From Centrapalus pauciflorus (Eukaryota > Streptophyta > Magnoliopsida > Asterales > Asteraceae): a DNA stretch of 64,000 nucleotides. A program made the position numbers and the translations under genes. The stretch covers positions 1-64,000 of the forward strand of contig JAANYP010003762.1 of assembly GCA_020465985.1 (NCBI GenBank), read 5' to 3'. Of this stretch, positions 26,601 to 39,073 are shown piece after piece; position 1 is the stretch's first letter; each line of letters opens with the position of its first letter. The notes under the pieces are model-generated. The model ran no database searches. It saw nothing but the letters and a program-made list of their open reading frames with translations, and was not told the origin of the DNA.

Positions 26601-27783
26601 GAAGAGGAGGAGGAGGAAAGTCCTAAAGCTGCTGTCACTACAGCAGCTAAAGGAAAAGAAAAAGCAGCAACTGATCCCCAACAACTGAAAGCAGCAGAGA
26701 TCCAATTTCACAAAGCCGGGGCCAAAGAAATGGGTCTTCCTATGCACAAATACTTTGAGTTTAGAGAAGAACAACTTCAAGCCCTAGAAGCTTTAAGGAA
26801 AGAAGAAGAATCTGCGAAAGCTGCTAAATCTTTTGCACTTGAAGAAGCAAGGAAAGTCAAAATGTCCACTCTGAATGTGCAAAAGAAATTAATGGAAGCT
26901 GCTAAGGGATCAGCAGAAGGCAAGGAAGCAGAAAAAGAAAAGGGTGCTCTGGTCTCAGTGACCAAAACTCAAGTGCCCTCTGCTAGAACCCAATTCCACT
27001 TTGACAACCTGGCAAGAAAGAAGTTTCATGATGTTGCTGACCGAGGACTTGCTAAGGAACCAATTGTCAAAGCTGTTCCTATTTCAAGAAAAGGCAAACA
27101 GTGGAAACTGCAAATTACAAGGATGGGTTCAACATGCCCTGAGCTGGAATCTTATGATCACACTGATGTTGCCCAAATGGGGTACAGGGAATGGGTAGAA
27201 CTAGCAGTTGCCCTGAGCCAGTCAAAGTCAGAAACGGCTAAGACTATCAGGGCATATGTGAAGAAGTTAATGGAGAGAGTGAAAGACCTTGGCCTGATCT
27301 CAACTGATATAAGTGAGGGTGTCTCTGTGACATATCCCAAGATAAAGGCCAAGAGGACAAGGAAAGACTCAGAGCTGGAAGAACTCCTTATGATGATTGA
27401 ACAAGGAGATTATGTTGTGGAAATCAAAGGAGTTAACCACAGCCTGCCCAAAGGAGTAGACTTTGAAGATGGCAAAGTAATTGAAGAGCCTGAGTAGGTG
27501 CATTTTTTGTAGATCCCCTATCCCAGAAGAAATGTTTTCAAAGAGCTTCAGACCTACACAAAGTTGGTCTTAAGTAGCTTGCAGCCTTCAGAATTGCCAA
27601 CTCCTTCAGGCAGTCCAGCAAATGGAGAGCAACCATCTGGGATGTGCTGAAAGATTTTTATGACAGAGGTGAGCTTCAAGATCCAAACTTCATGTTTCTT
27701 AGAGCTGAAATTGAAGAAATTGAAGAAACAAGGGAGGAACTTGAAAGAATGTTTGAAGAAGGACTGCCACCTCCAGTACAGTG
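23634..27783 (+). pseudogene. E2 third reading frame ('envelope-like'), with stops
   Basis: A single frame from ATG 23634 to 27497, interrupted only by stops at ~23853 (TAG in a context favouring an earlier CAG), 24837, ~24936 and 26406. A shifted frame carries the C-terminus on to TGA ~27784 (ends EEGLPPPVQ). N-terminal module: YDQLVEFLTVHPLNYAMT then EFWYT, shared in pattern with the E1 and E5 genes. A Ser/Thr/Pro/Gln-rich linker follows, a Ser/Leu heptad-like coiled coil (~25700-26120), and a Lys/Glu-rich part with an acidic run (~26590-26620). The word AAGGGGGAG, identical to the polypurine tract core, occurs three times inside the coding region. No transmembrane helix is seen, so a true envelope role is unproven. 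Confidence 0.8.
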
Positions 27784-28119
27784 ATGTCCATCTACCATCA
27801 GGGTAGGTGAAGAATGGAAACTGTCCATATGTTGGACAGGCTTGCCATTATCTGCTCCCAACACCAACAGTCCAAAACTCTTTGTACACTAGTTGTATTT
27901 TGTTACATATGTTGTAACTTTGCTTATTTACATTAGTTGTAATCTACATTAGTACATCAGTTGTACTCTTGTAAAAACATGTGTTGTTCTCTGTAATCAA
28001 AATCAGTATATATAAACTGATCTTTTACTTTACTTTGATGTTGTAATTTAAATTCAGCAATATGTATTGTAAAATGTATAGTGATTATTGATTGAATAAG
28101 CTTAAACTGGTTATTGCAA
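27784..28119 (+). terminator. Candidate poly(A) region of E2 third gene
   Basis: Non-coding, with about ten TGTA words (TTGTAT, TTGTAA, TTGTAC) between ~27885 and 28085. UGUA is the plant/animal upstream polyadenylation element, so this could end an accessory-gene mRNA before the LTR. Inference only. Confidence 0.35.
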
Positions 28120-28131
28120 ATAGGGGGAGAA
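28120..28131 (+). promoter_or_regulatory. Polypurine tract of E2
   Basis: ATAGGGGGAGAA directly before the 3' LTR; primer for plus-strand DNA synthesis. The same core recurs at 26345-26356, 26382-26391 and 26532-26541 and inside both LTRs. Confidence 0.9.
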
Positions 28132-29238
28132 TGTTAGGCACAAAAAGGCCTCAGTCAAACCTGTTCTGCATCTAAGGGGGAGATTTTCAATCAAACCTGT
28201 TGATGCACTTGAAGGTTAAATTTAAGGCATGTAATATGCATTATTGAAACCTGAAAGTGATTTGCAATATCAGTCCAAAGCTGTTCACCATGTTGCATGT
28301 GTTGCAACAAAGGCAGTTTGTCCAAGCTGTTTAGTCAGCTGAACAGGCTGGACATAAACTGTCTACGCTGCTCTAAACTGGTGAGCAGCTTGGGCAGTTT
28401 ACAAGTGTCTGTTCTTTGTGAACAGGCTAAACACTTTATGGAATATGTTTCCAAGTCCTCATGTAATGTTTTTGACTACAAGATCAGTTTACAAAGTCGA
28501 AAACAAAGTGGAAATCAGAATTGCTAAGCCTACCCAAGTTATTCTGTTACATGAAGACAAAAGGATATTTGAAAAAGGGTGACAGACCTTTTTCTTATAT
28601 CAAAATAGGCCTTTACAAAGGCAGAAAACCACAAAGTTGACATTCCTTATTTAGTTATAGGCAATGCAACAGTAGACAAAGTGAAAAGACAAAAGTATTG
28701 CTCACATGAAGACAAGTCTACTTTTCAGAAAGTGCAGAAAAGGTGATGTTGTCTTTTCAACAAGACTTTACCTTTTTCCTTCCGTCCAATGAAGAAGCTT
28801 CACTTAGATCCTCTGAGTGAGTATAAAAAGAAACTTCCAAGGATTGAAAGACCAAGCCAAAAAGCTAAGTGCTGAAACCAAGAGTGAACGTGCATTCAAA
28901 GTAAGTCTTTCATGCATGCAAGTCTGCTTGAATAAAATAGTACTCAGTGTCTAAGTTGTTCTTGTTCAAGTTGTCCCTTGGAGTCTTGTAAACACAGTGA
29001 GTGATTCTTAGCGAGTGTATTCATTGTAACTAGTTTAAGTCTGTCTTAGGCTAGTTAAACATTCGGTTGTATCTGTCATCTTAGCTTGAACACTTCCGCA
29101 TTCAAGCTTGTTTGTAATTAACATTTGTTGATAATACATACAAACTTTGAGAAAATTGTGTGTAGTTTTTAAATTGTTGTATTCACCCCCCCTCTACAGG
29201 TTAAGGCTATATACTTGGGTAACCTTTCGGGACCTACA
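28132..29238 (+). repeat. 3' LTR of E2
   Basis: 1107 bp, TGTTAGGC...CCTACA, TATAAAA at 28823-28829. It lacks the ~20-bp internal repeat present in the 5' LTR. Followed by AACAG, the right target duplication, then E3 protease codons. Confidence 0.95.
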
Positions 29239-31692
29239 AACAGCCACTATCGAAGTACCAAACCTGGGATGGTTGTTTGTCTTGTAGAGTGTGATCAGAA
29301 AATATTAGTTATTTCTAGGGGAACTCATCATAGGGATGAGTTCTCCTACTTCATCAACATTTGTTGATGGACCAGTGATATCCACACTAATATTCCCTAT
29401 TTGGATTGTATTAGCTTGGATACTATCCTCATTGACCATATTACTTCCATCACTGCTTGTTTTTGCAATGATGGAACTAGCAGAGTCAACAGGCCTCATG
29501 TCCTCAGTTTCAGGACAGTCTTTAGCCATATGTGTCTTCTTCCCACATTTATAACATTTTCTCTTTTTAGCCTTTTTGGAAGTACTTCCAGAAACATATT
29601 TTGAAACGTTTTTCTTATTCCTTTCAGCAGGTTTAGCAAACTTATTACTATTTTTAGAATAATCAACAGTTTGGGTGAAAGGCACAATGGAAACAGCTTT
29701 TCCTGTATCCTCTTTCCTCTTTTTAGGAGGACATATATCAAATACAAGTAGTTTGATTGGCCTTTGACCTTCCACAGGTTTGGGTTATTCCCAAATTTCT
29801 CAGGTTGGGCCTTCATTTATAACCAATTTTCCACTATGATTTAAAAACTTATTTGAAATCACAGCAGATTGGCTTTCAACATAAGACTTACTCTTGTTGA
29901 AAGCAGGCTGCTTACCTTTTGAAAACTTTTTCTCAAAATGATCAGCATCAAAATGATTAACAGGTCTCTTACCATCATCTTTAGACCCAGAGCCTGTCTT
30001 GTCAACAAGTTTAGTGCCCACAGCTGCAGCTTGAGCTTGTTTTCATTTATTTTGCTTGTGTGAACCAGCTGAGCACTTAGCATACTGATTTGATGGAGAA
30101 CACATTCCATCATCCGCTTTTGGAGCTTTTTCACACAAGGCTAACAGTATTTTGAGGCCTGACAAACCTATTTGTTGAGATTAGCTTACGATTCTCTTTC
30201 TGGATGAAAGTGCTTGGAAGCTCACCAAGGGTGGATAAGTCATTTTCGGATTATTTATCTCAACAATTGAAGCTGCTTTGTCAAGATCCCCTACAAAATA
30301 GGCTAGAATTTGAGCAGGGATCTGTTGATTGATACAATGGCTGACTTTTTGTGCAGATTGGCACCAAGAGTCAACAATCCTTTGAAGCTTTGCATTTTTT
30401 GTGTCTATTTCTCTCTTTTCTTCTAATAATATGGAATCGATGTGTTTTAATTCATCAAGTTCAGTTTCCAACTTATGGAAGCTGTCCAGTTTACTAGTTT
30501 TTATTTCAAGATCAGTTTTTAGCTAGTAGATTTCAGACAACAAAACATTTTGCTTCTGAATAGCAGCTTTTAGATAAACAAGCAAATATTCAAACATTTT
30601 AACTTTTTCATCAGAACTGTAACCCATAAAGTTTTATACCTTGTACATCATTGTTAGATTCCAGTTCTCTAAGCTACTGGGGGCTTCAACTTCAGCCAGG
30701 TCTTGTTTGAATCTGCTTGTTGATTGGACATCAGTGTTGGCCATCAGACACTTGTTATCTTCTTCATCTGAAGATGAGTCAGATTCCTCCCAATCACATG
30801 TCTCAGCCATGAGTCCATTTTGCTTGTTGGAAGCCACTGAGTTTTCCAACTTCCTCAGCTTACCATGGCCATTAGGTACTTAACCCTGTAGCCATCATCT
30901 CTGTTTGTCTTCAATGGTTTGGATGATTGACCAACAACTTTAGACACACAGTCAGCAGCTATATGGCCAGTTTTGCCACATTTAAAGCACTCAGCCTTAG
31001 TTTTATCAAATGCCTTCTTCTTGATGGCACCTGACTGCTTCAGCAGCATTCTTCCACCAAACCTCTTCTTGTTGAACTTCTTAATAAGCATTGCAATCAT
31101 ATGCTTATCATCTAGTTCAGCAAGATCTTCACAGTCTTCCTCTTCAGACATTTCTTCCTTTTCATCATTAGCCTGTTGATCAGGTTGTGTGAACACATCA
31201 CACATCTGACCAACAGGTTGTCTCACGCTGGACACTAAGGCAGCACCTCTCTTAGACATTTCCAAGGCATTTCTTTTTTGTTGCCTTGACTGCTCATCAT
31301 TTAGTAAGGATCCATACAGCTTTACAAGATCCATACCTTTGATGGTGCCTGAATTTTTTAAGATAGTAGAAAAATAGTTCCATTCATCAGGCGGAATGTC
31401 CAATAACTTCTTCACTAGAGTCAAGCTGTCCTTAGTGATCCCAAAAGCTTTGAGATCATTGATTAGAGCAGTGAACCTGATATAGGTTTCTGTGAGAGAC
31501 TCCTTTGGCTTTGCAAAGAAGAGTTCATACCGTCTAACAAGATTGTTGATCCTGTTATCCCGTGTGATAATGGGACCATCATAGACGGTACACAAAGTAT
31601 CCCACATCTCCTTTGCAGTCTTCATTTTCTCAACCTGTTTGAACACATCATCAGGAAGAGAAATGACCAGGTTGTTCCTAGCTTTTGGATCT
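29239..31692 (-). pseudogene. gag: gag and protease start of E3, right part
   Basis: Read right to left it follows the E2 gag: FKQVEKMKTAKEMWDTLCTVY (31646 downwards, with Gln where E2 has a stop), zinc knuckle 1 CFKCGKTGHIAADC (~30990-30950), acidic and coiled-coil stretches with stops (30849-30181), a basic region, zinc knuckle 2 CYKCGKKTHMAKDC (~29555-29515), the gag end (~29305), then the first protease codons up to the E2 insertion at 29243. The N-terminal ~100 codons are absent: similarity stops at ~31692. Together with 13390-15701 this is one older element cut by E2. Confidence 0.88.
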
Positions 31693-32617
31693 GTTGAGGA
31701 ACCCTATCAAAGTGATCACTGTGAGTACTAGCATTAACATTACTATTATGCATTGTATGTAGGGTTATGTCATTGAATACTACCTTTGGACACTTGATTG
31801 ATGTCTCTTGTGGACTTGCATGATTAATATACATATGGTGAATGGATTTAGATTATATGTCATGCATGGAATATGTTAACTCTTATATCTTAGTTACTTG
31901 TTCATTTGGCCTCACCTGCAATTTTATGATATTTGGGACTGGTTCTAAGTCATCAAATTGAGAATTGAACTAGATCTAAGTCGGCAAATTGAGCAATGGA
32001 CTAGCTCTAAGTCAGCAAATTAAGCTATACATATTGGGGACTAGCTATAAGTCCAAATTAAGCATCCAACCATTGACTGTTGGTTGTATCATTTGGAATA
32101 TTTATGTGCATTCTTTACTATGTCTTATTAATCCTACTATCTCACTCAACTTATGTTGACCCTTAGTTGTTAATCCTTTTACAGGAACCGATAATGGGAA
32201 GGGTCCGGCTACCACCCATCACTGACGTACTACCTTGAGGCATCAAGTTGGGCGTCCACTTTTCACTTCGATGCATAGCTATTTGGAAAGGATTGTTAGA
32301 AGACTTCCCTAACTTTTGAATACACGTAATTTGGGTTCAACCCCTCATAGCTAACTTCACATGTAATTCATGATTAACGCTTGATGGAACTTCAATCTGT
32401 GACTTGACACACTTTGTTGGATGTATGAAACAAAGTGAGTTAAATCACATTGACAATTATTGTATTATGAAAATTTTAATTTGATCGTATTTCTGCAACT
32501 ATTACTATTAAATATGGTTGAAACATATATGTTAGTTGTAAGAGTGTTTCATACAGAATATAGAAGGTTTAGGATAGTGATAGGAAAAGAGGATGCTTCA
32601 GGAGTTAAGAATGAAAA
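31693..32617. other. Unassigned sequence left of solo LTR
   Basis: AT-rich, with no open frame of note. A GC-richer stretch at ~32180-32260 (GGAACCGATAATGGGAAGGG...) resembles LTR or leader sequence of other plant retroelements, but I cannot assign it. It continues on the other side of the solo LTR. Confidence 0.4.
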
Positions 32618-33734
32618 TGTAGGTCCCAAAGGTTTCCCAAATGAATTGTTCTAAGATGTAGAGGGGGGGAGGGGGGTGAATACAGCAAATTAAAACTCAA
32701 CACTCTTTTCTCAATGTTTGTGTATATTATTAACAAGTGTTAATTACAAAGAAGCTTGACTGCAGAAAGGTTCAAGCTAAGATGACACATACAACATATG
32801 TTTAACTAATCTAAGACACACTCAGACTAGATACAGAGAATACACTCACTAAGATGAACTCACTGATTTTACAAGACTCAGATGGACAACTTGAATAAGA
32901 ACAGCTTGGACACACTTTACTGTTTTATTCAAGCAGACTTGCATGCATGGAAAAACACACATCAATGCACGATCTGAATTTCTCACTCTTGGTTATCTCA
33001 CAATCCTTGGAAGCTTCCTTTTATACTCTCACTGAGAATCTTAATGACGCTTCTTCTTTGGACGATGAGATAGTGGGATGTCTTTCCAAAAAGACAAAAC
33101 AATTGTTCTGCACATTCTGATAAAGCAGACTTGTTTTCATGTGGAAGAATCTTTATCTTTTTCTTTTTGTGTCTGTTGCATAAGGCTTTAACCAAAAGAG
33201 GAATGTCAACTTTGCATCTTGCTTCTTTTGTTAAGGCCATTTTGATATATGAAATGGTCTGTCACCCATTTCAAATATCCACTTTGTCTTCATGTAATAG
33301 AACAGCGTAGGCAGCTTTAGCATCTTCTATTTTCAACGTTGTCTTCGAATTTGTAAATTGATCTTGCAGTCCAAAACAATACATGAGGACTTGGAAACAT
33401 ATTCCATAAAGTGTTTAGCCTATTCACAAAGAACAGGTTCTGTTCACAAAGAACATTACACTTAGAATTTGTCCAAGCTGCTCAACAAAATAGAGCAGCG
33501 TAGACAGTTTATATCTAGCCTGTTCAACAGACTAAACAGCTTGAACAATATGCCTTTGTTGCAACGAATGCAACAGGGTAAACAGCTTTGACTTATATTG
33601 CAAATCACTTTTCGGGTTTCAATAAGGCATTAACAGGCGTTAAATTATACCTTCAAGTGCATCAAACAGGTTTGATTAAAAATCTCCCCCTAAGATGTAG
33701 AGTAGGTTTGACTGAGGCCTTTTTGTGCCTAACA
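32618..33734 (-). mobile_element. Solo LTR of the E2/E3 family
   Basis: Reads on the minus strand TGTTAGGC...GGACCTACA, about 1117 bp, clearly the E2 LTR but more diverged. It is flanked by perfect GAAAA duplications (32613-32617 and 33735-33739) with no primer site, PPT or coding region beside it, so it is a solo LTR formed by LTR-LTR recombination and not the missing 5' LTR of E3. Confidence 0.93.
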
Positions 33735-34925
33735 GAAAAAGCTAAAGAAACTTCAAATCTAATGATTAGTAAATTATGCGATTAAATTTTCATCATGTGA
33801 TTATGCCTAAGTTATTAACTACATATGTGAATGACATTATGTGATTGCAAGCTATTATAAAGGATTTGGACATTCGAACCATTGTGCTTTTTATGAATAA
33901 TGGACAAATACTATAGAATTTGATCTCATAGCATGATACTAAGATCAACTTGATCCTTATGATGTATGTGGAGATTTTAGATTAAGAACAAAATAGTTGT
34001 AATAATTAAATAATCAAGAGGTGTGTGATGGTTCTATGGGTTGTAAAATTGTAATTTTAAAGTTTTATATAATTGATAAAAGGAAGAATACTAACGTTTC
34101 TAGTAGTGCTTGATATATATGAGATTTGTTACGGTAATGCTTTACATATGATTGGAAAGGAATGTGTTATAAAGAAAGTGGATATTAAAGAGTTAGTAAA
34201 CTAAATAATAGAATTTATTATTTAAAAGTCTGAAGAATGTAAATGAAATATTGTAGCATAATAAAGCAGGCATATGAGATATGATTGGGTTATTATCATC
34301 GATGATAAATGAATGAAGTAATGATGTAAAGAATGTTTATAGTAGAATGGATTTGGAATCCAAAACGAATATGAAAGTATATAGTCTAAATAGATTTTGT
34401 TCAGAAAAAGAGTAAGTTCTAAATACAAAAATATAAAAACTTAAATGGGTTAAGAGAATTGTTGTATACATTCCAAGTCACTACTATGTAATATATGTAA
34501 GTACGATGTAATTAAGCGGAAGTGGCAATCAGAGAAATTGATGAAGATTTTTCAAGTACAAGTTTTATAACTATAAGTTGAGATAATTGATAAGATTTTT
34601 GTGCAAGATGTTTATCATCAAAATTATGATATAAAACATGGGATGATGGAGTAGTTTAATATATAGACTGAGTTACTTGATAAGTTGTGTTAAGCGTAGA
34701 CTTAGAAAAAAAAATATGACCACGACGGGTAACCTGAAACTCGACCCTGTCTTGATGGAGGATTCTATGAACCCGAGTTGAACGGGAATGAGAAACACTT
34801 TACTCCCCGACCCTGGTCCCATTTAATATCATAGTATAAATTATTATGTTTATGTAATTTTATCATATAACTTATTCACTGTAGTTTATATAAATTATTA
34901 ATTATATATATAGGGGTGGGTCCAA
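33735..34925. other. Unassigned AT-rich sequence
   Basis: Right-hand continuation of the sequence interrupted by the solo LTR. It is mostly AT-rich with no coding potential. At ~34718-34815 there are GACGGGTAACCTG- and CCCCGACCCTGG-like words that resemble the GC-rich words at 5041-5170, possibly remnants of a DNA transposon. Confidence 0.4.
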
Positions 34926-35111
34926 TGGAGACGTCTATGCATCAAAGAAATGCATCACTAGAATATCGTAATGCATCACGTGGAAGTCGATGTCTCACGC
35001 GAGAATTTGATGTATCACGTGGAAATAATTATGTATCACGCGGGGATTATAATGCATTTGTGATGGTGCATGGAGGTTATTCGAGATTCTTCAATGCATG
35101 TAGGTTCTCCA
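34926..35111. mobile_element. Candidate small MITE
   Basis: Imperfect inverted ends: 34926-34949 starts TGGAGACGTCTATGCATC and the reverse complement of 35087-35111 starts TGGAGAACCTACATGCATT. The 186-bp interior repeats ATGCATCACGTGG-like words. No clear target duplication. Confidence 0.4.
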
Positions 35112-35308
35112 TATATAACTTTTAGATTGTTAAGTTAGTATATTTTAATTTATATGTTTTATAACCTTTTTACATAATTTTTTTTATTTTGATTGTATTA
35201 TAAACTATTAGTTATCAATGTTTAAAAGTAAAAAATGTTGAGATAATTTGTTATAAAGTTAGATGTGTGTGTGTGTATCAATGGTTGTATTATAAACTAT
35301 TAGTTATC

Positions 35309-35510
<202 letters not shown>

Positions 35511-36687
35511 TGAGGTTAAATTGAGAACTTTTGTGCATCGAGGTACAAAAGAACCTATATCATCCATTATATCAATTAATTGTATGGATTAGATTAAAAG
35601 ACAAAAAGGTAAATAGTTGGATAATTTTATGCATCTTGTGCATTGCAAAAGAAACAAGGAATGGCATTTTGGGGAATATGCATACATCAGTAAATTTAAT
35701 ATTTAACAAATAATTAAATAATAAATGCGGATTAATTTCAATTGATACAATTCCAAATTTACCAAAAATACACAAATTCAAAAAAGATGATGAAGATATC
35801 GAGGCATTTCATTTTCATCGTTCAATTCGTGATGCATCTCGGTTTTATCTATACAACATCTATACAAGTTCATGATGCGTCGCAGCTAATCATCATCGTG
35901 TTTATCGTTCATCTTTCATCTATGCACGCCATTGCTGCTGTTATGCATCATCATCGTTCAACACCATCATCATGTTCATCATTCTTCATTCATCGTTGTT
36001 CATTATATATCTATGCATCGAGTTGCAAGTATTATACATCATTCATCACTTTCATCATCATGTTCATCATCGGTTGCATCTCTTGTTCATTTTCTTCATC
36101 ATCAATCATCGTTCATCTTCAAACAATCATCACTATAAAAATCATAACTTTAAGGTAGCGGTGGTGCTCGGTGGTGCAAGTGGCTAAGGGGGTAGGGAGA
36201 CGTGATGGCCATGGGTGGACGATTGTTGGAGTACAGGTGGACGCGGTGGTGGTTTGAGGCGGTGCAGGTGACGACAGTGGTGTGGTTGTCATGAGAAAGA
36301 GAGAGATGAGGGGTGGTCTGTCAAGTTGTGCAAGCGGTGGTGGTGTTATCGGTGTGCAGGTGACAACGGTAGTTGGTCGACGTGGTGAAACCGCTGGTGA
36401 GGTTGGTTGTGGCCAAGAGGAATAAAAAGAAGGGGGTAGGTTGGCGGTGATAGACAGAGAATGATGGAGAGGTAATGAGAGAGATGGGTGAGAGAAAGAG
36501 GGATTTTAGGAATGTAGTTAGTGTTTGATTTTAATTTCTTAAATTAAATTATCTTTTTCATTTATGAAATTAATTTATTTCCATATAAATGTTTTGCATG
36601 TTTACCCTTTATGCACCCTTGTTAAAATAAATGTTGCATAAAACTTCTACGACATTCTCTAGTGCATAAAAGATTTCAATTAAACCT

Positions 36688-36689
<2 letters not shown>
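35511..36689. mobile_element. Candidate TIR DNA element (copy B)
   Basis: Ends 35511-35537 and 36663-36689 are inverted repeats matching at about 23 of 27 positions. The content is the same CATC- and GGTGG-rich DNA as in copy A; no transposase. Confidence 0.55.

Positions 36690-36742
<53 letters not shown>
36690..36742. repeat. (TA)n microsatellite
   Basis: About 53 bp of TA, the shorter counterpart of 4890-4988. Confidence 0.95.
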
Positions 36743-36745
<3 letters not shown>

Positions 36746-38074
36746 CATCTTAAAACTATTATTTATAGTGTAACCTTTATAATTTGTTAAATGTTAAAAA
36801 CGTGATCCCTGGTGGGAATGCTCAAAACCTGATGGGGTCGGGGATGAGAACAGGAATTCAATACCCAACGGGGATGGGGGCGTGGACTAAAATGGAATCC
36901 TCGGTCATACCCGTCCGATTGCCATTTCTAGTTAAGTCACAATAAATGTATGTCTGAACAATTATGCCTCAAAAATTTTGGAGGCATAACGATGAATGAC
37001 AGATTATGATAATTATGATAACCTTAATAATGGTAAATTATCTTGAAAGTAGTAGAACGTATGTCATTGGTGTTGAGTGTATAAAAGTTTTAATATTATG
37101 GCATATGGATTTAGCGTGATTATTTGATGGATAATTATGGTTCCTTTCGTAAGTAATATGTTTATTGTATTTCCAAATGTGTGATGTGTGTAATACGAGT
37201 TTGATGATTCACATATATTATAAGGAGACTTGTGGTTGGAATGATTGTCGGAAATAAAGATGAATAAGTTTAAAACCACAATATCAATAAAAATCATTTC
37301 ATATTATATTTAGTGTATTATGTGGAGAAGTATTTGCATGCTTATTGTAATTGATGGGTCGATTGGACAATGTAGTTTGAATTTGAAATTCGAAAATATA
37401 CTATGATATGTTGAAATTTTGAAATTAAGTATTAGTAATGGTAAAGGATACATATAAAAGAAAACATGTAGGAAGGTATACTCCACATGTGGTTATAATG
37501 AAATAGCTTAATTTGATGAAGTGAATAATCCATGACTTCTCAATTTCAGTTGTTTAAAACTTAGGGAAGTGATGAAGATGAAAAAAGCATGAAAGTTAAA
37601 AAGGTGCAAGAGTGATTGTTGTGTAAATATTAAAGAAAAGAAAAGAAGTGAAGTGAAGAGTTAGAACCTCTCAAAGCATGTGTTACTCATGAAAGTTTTT
37701 AGCAAAAGTAATGGTGTGGTGTCATTCGATGATGTAAATAAGATTCGAGGTTTGAAGGGTCATTCAAGGTCTTAGCTAGAGTTGGATTGCAAATATGCAT
37801 ATTAGAATTACCATACGAGTTGTCATATGTTGAGGAGCCCAAAAAGATTATAAAAAGAAGATAATCAACATAAAGAATCAAGATGTGAAATGTTTTTGAT
37901 GAAATCGAAGCACATGAATGGTCCAACAAAGACATAGAAGACCAAAAAGGAAATGGAGAGATGCCAAAGCTTGTACATGCCCTAGTGATGGAAAAATATC
38001 CAAAATTGTTTGACTCCATCTGATTTGATTTCACAAACGTGATATATTCTAAGGGGGTAGTGATGGGGGAGATT
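36743..38074. other. Unassigned sequence, copy B of 4989-6512
   Basis: Same content as copy A minus ~200 bp. Ends with two polypurine runs before TGAAACACCCCG, the possible Ty3-like PPT and LTR start. No intact gene. Confidence 0.4.
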
Positions 38075-38457
38075 TGAAACACCCCGTTCTTGAATTTTAA
38101 TTTAGTAGCTTTAATTTGATGAAATTATGTATTTCAATTTATCATGTGAAATTACGTTATTGGTTAAGTAAGTGAAAGGACATTGCATAATTAAGTTGAA
38201 TATTAGTTTGTGCATACAAAAATTATGGTGGCCAATGTAAGAAGTTATAAACTTTGTTTTAAAAAGAAAAGAAATGTGGAGGGGTTAACTTTGACAAACC
38301 CTCAAACTATGGGAAGACTTATATAAGGAGTGGGTGTTTAAAAGTTTCTTGTCATTTGAGGTTGTAATCACATATACGGTTCTTCATCTTGGTTGCTTCT
38401 ATTCCATAAATCCTACAAGTTAAAGCTAAAAGTCACTTGATTTGAAGTAGTAATTTA
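38075..38457 (+). repeat. Partial Ty3-like LTR, interrupted by E1 copy B
   Basis: Begins TGAAACACCCCG after a polypurine run and has TATATAAGG at 38320-38328. It ends in ATTTA (38453-38457), the left target duplication of E1. Confidence 0.45.
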
Positions 38458-39058
38458 TGTTAGTGCACCCTGTGTGACGATAGCAGTCTAAGTATAGATA
38501 GTCTTTTGAAATAGATCAAGCTTTGCAAATACAAGTTATATATGTTTGATCTTCTTTGTGTTTGATGTTTATTTAAGTTCAAAGATATCTTCAAACATAA
38601 GTTCAAAGTTAAGTTCAAACATAAGTTCAAAGATAAGTTCAAACATAAGTTCAAGAACAAGTTCAAAGATAAGTTCAAGAATAAGTTCAAGTCTAGGGTT
38701 TGAGCTTAGTTCAGCTAAGTTCGAATAAGTAGTGGACAAGTTCGTGGGCTTGGGCCAAAACGAACTTGTTTAAGCTAAGTTCGAACTTAACCTCTATAAT
38801 TAAGAGTTAATCCGTTTGATTAAGGGACTTTTGCAGGAATTAGCATTCAGAGCTCGTATAGTGCACGTACGAACTTGTGAGATTTCAGAGAGTCTTTTCG
38901 GAGAAATACACGTGTCGGGTCGTTCGTCGTATCGGCTATCATTGTGTTCGTCTCCGGGTTTTCCGTGTGTGATCGATCAGTTAAACCCCTAACAAGAATT
39001 CCGCACTCGTTGGAAGGTGTCACGTCAAGATCAGATCCGTGCTATAGGTGACCTTACA
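38458..39058 (+). repeat. 5' LTR of E1 copy B
   Basis: 601 bp, TGTTAGTGC...CCTTACA. The AAGTTCAAACAT-type tandem array (~38575-38690) has about three more 12-bp units than copy A. Confidence 0.93.
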
Positions 39059-39060
39059 AG

Positions 39061-39073
39061 TGGTATCAGAGCC
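39061..39073 (+). promoter_or_regulatory. Primer binding site (initiator tRNA-Met)
   Basis: TGGTATCAGAGCC, two bases after the LTR; the exact consensus, unlike copy A. Confidence 0.95.

Larger units (their letters stand above)
15702..29238 (+). mobile_element. Sirevirus E2, complete (13.5 kb)
   Basis: A full-length Ty1/copia element: LTRs 15702-16827 and 28132-29238, primer site 16830-16842, gag, pol, a long third reading frame, and a polypurine tract at 28120-28131. Target duplication AGCAG (15697-15701) / AACAG (29239-29243), one mismatch. It sits in opposite orientation inside E3, an older member of the same family. By eye the LTRs differ at roughly 30 positions plus a ~20-bp repeat, so it is younger than E1. 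All three genes carry stops. Confidence 0.95.

Noticed and set aside
32618..33734. Taken first as the 5' LTR of E3
   Set aside because: It has its own perfect GAAAA duplication, no primer site, and is separated from E3 gag by 925 bp of unrelated sequence.
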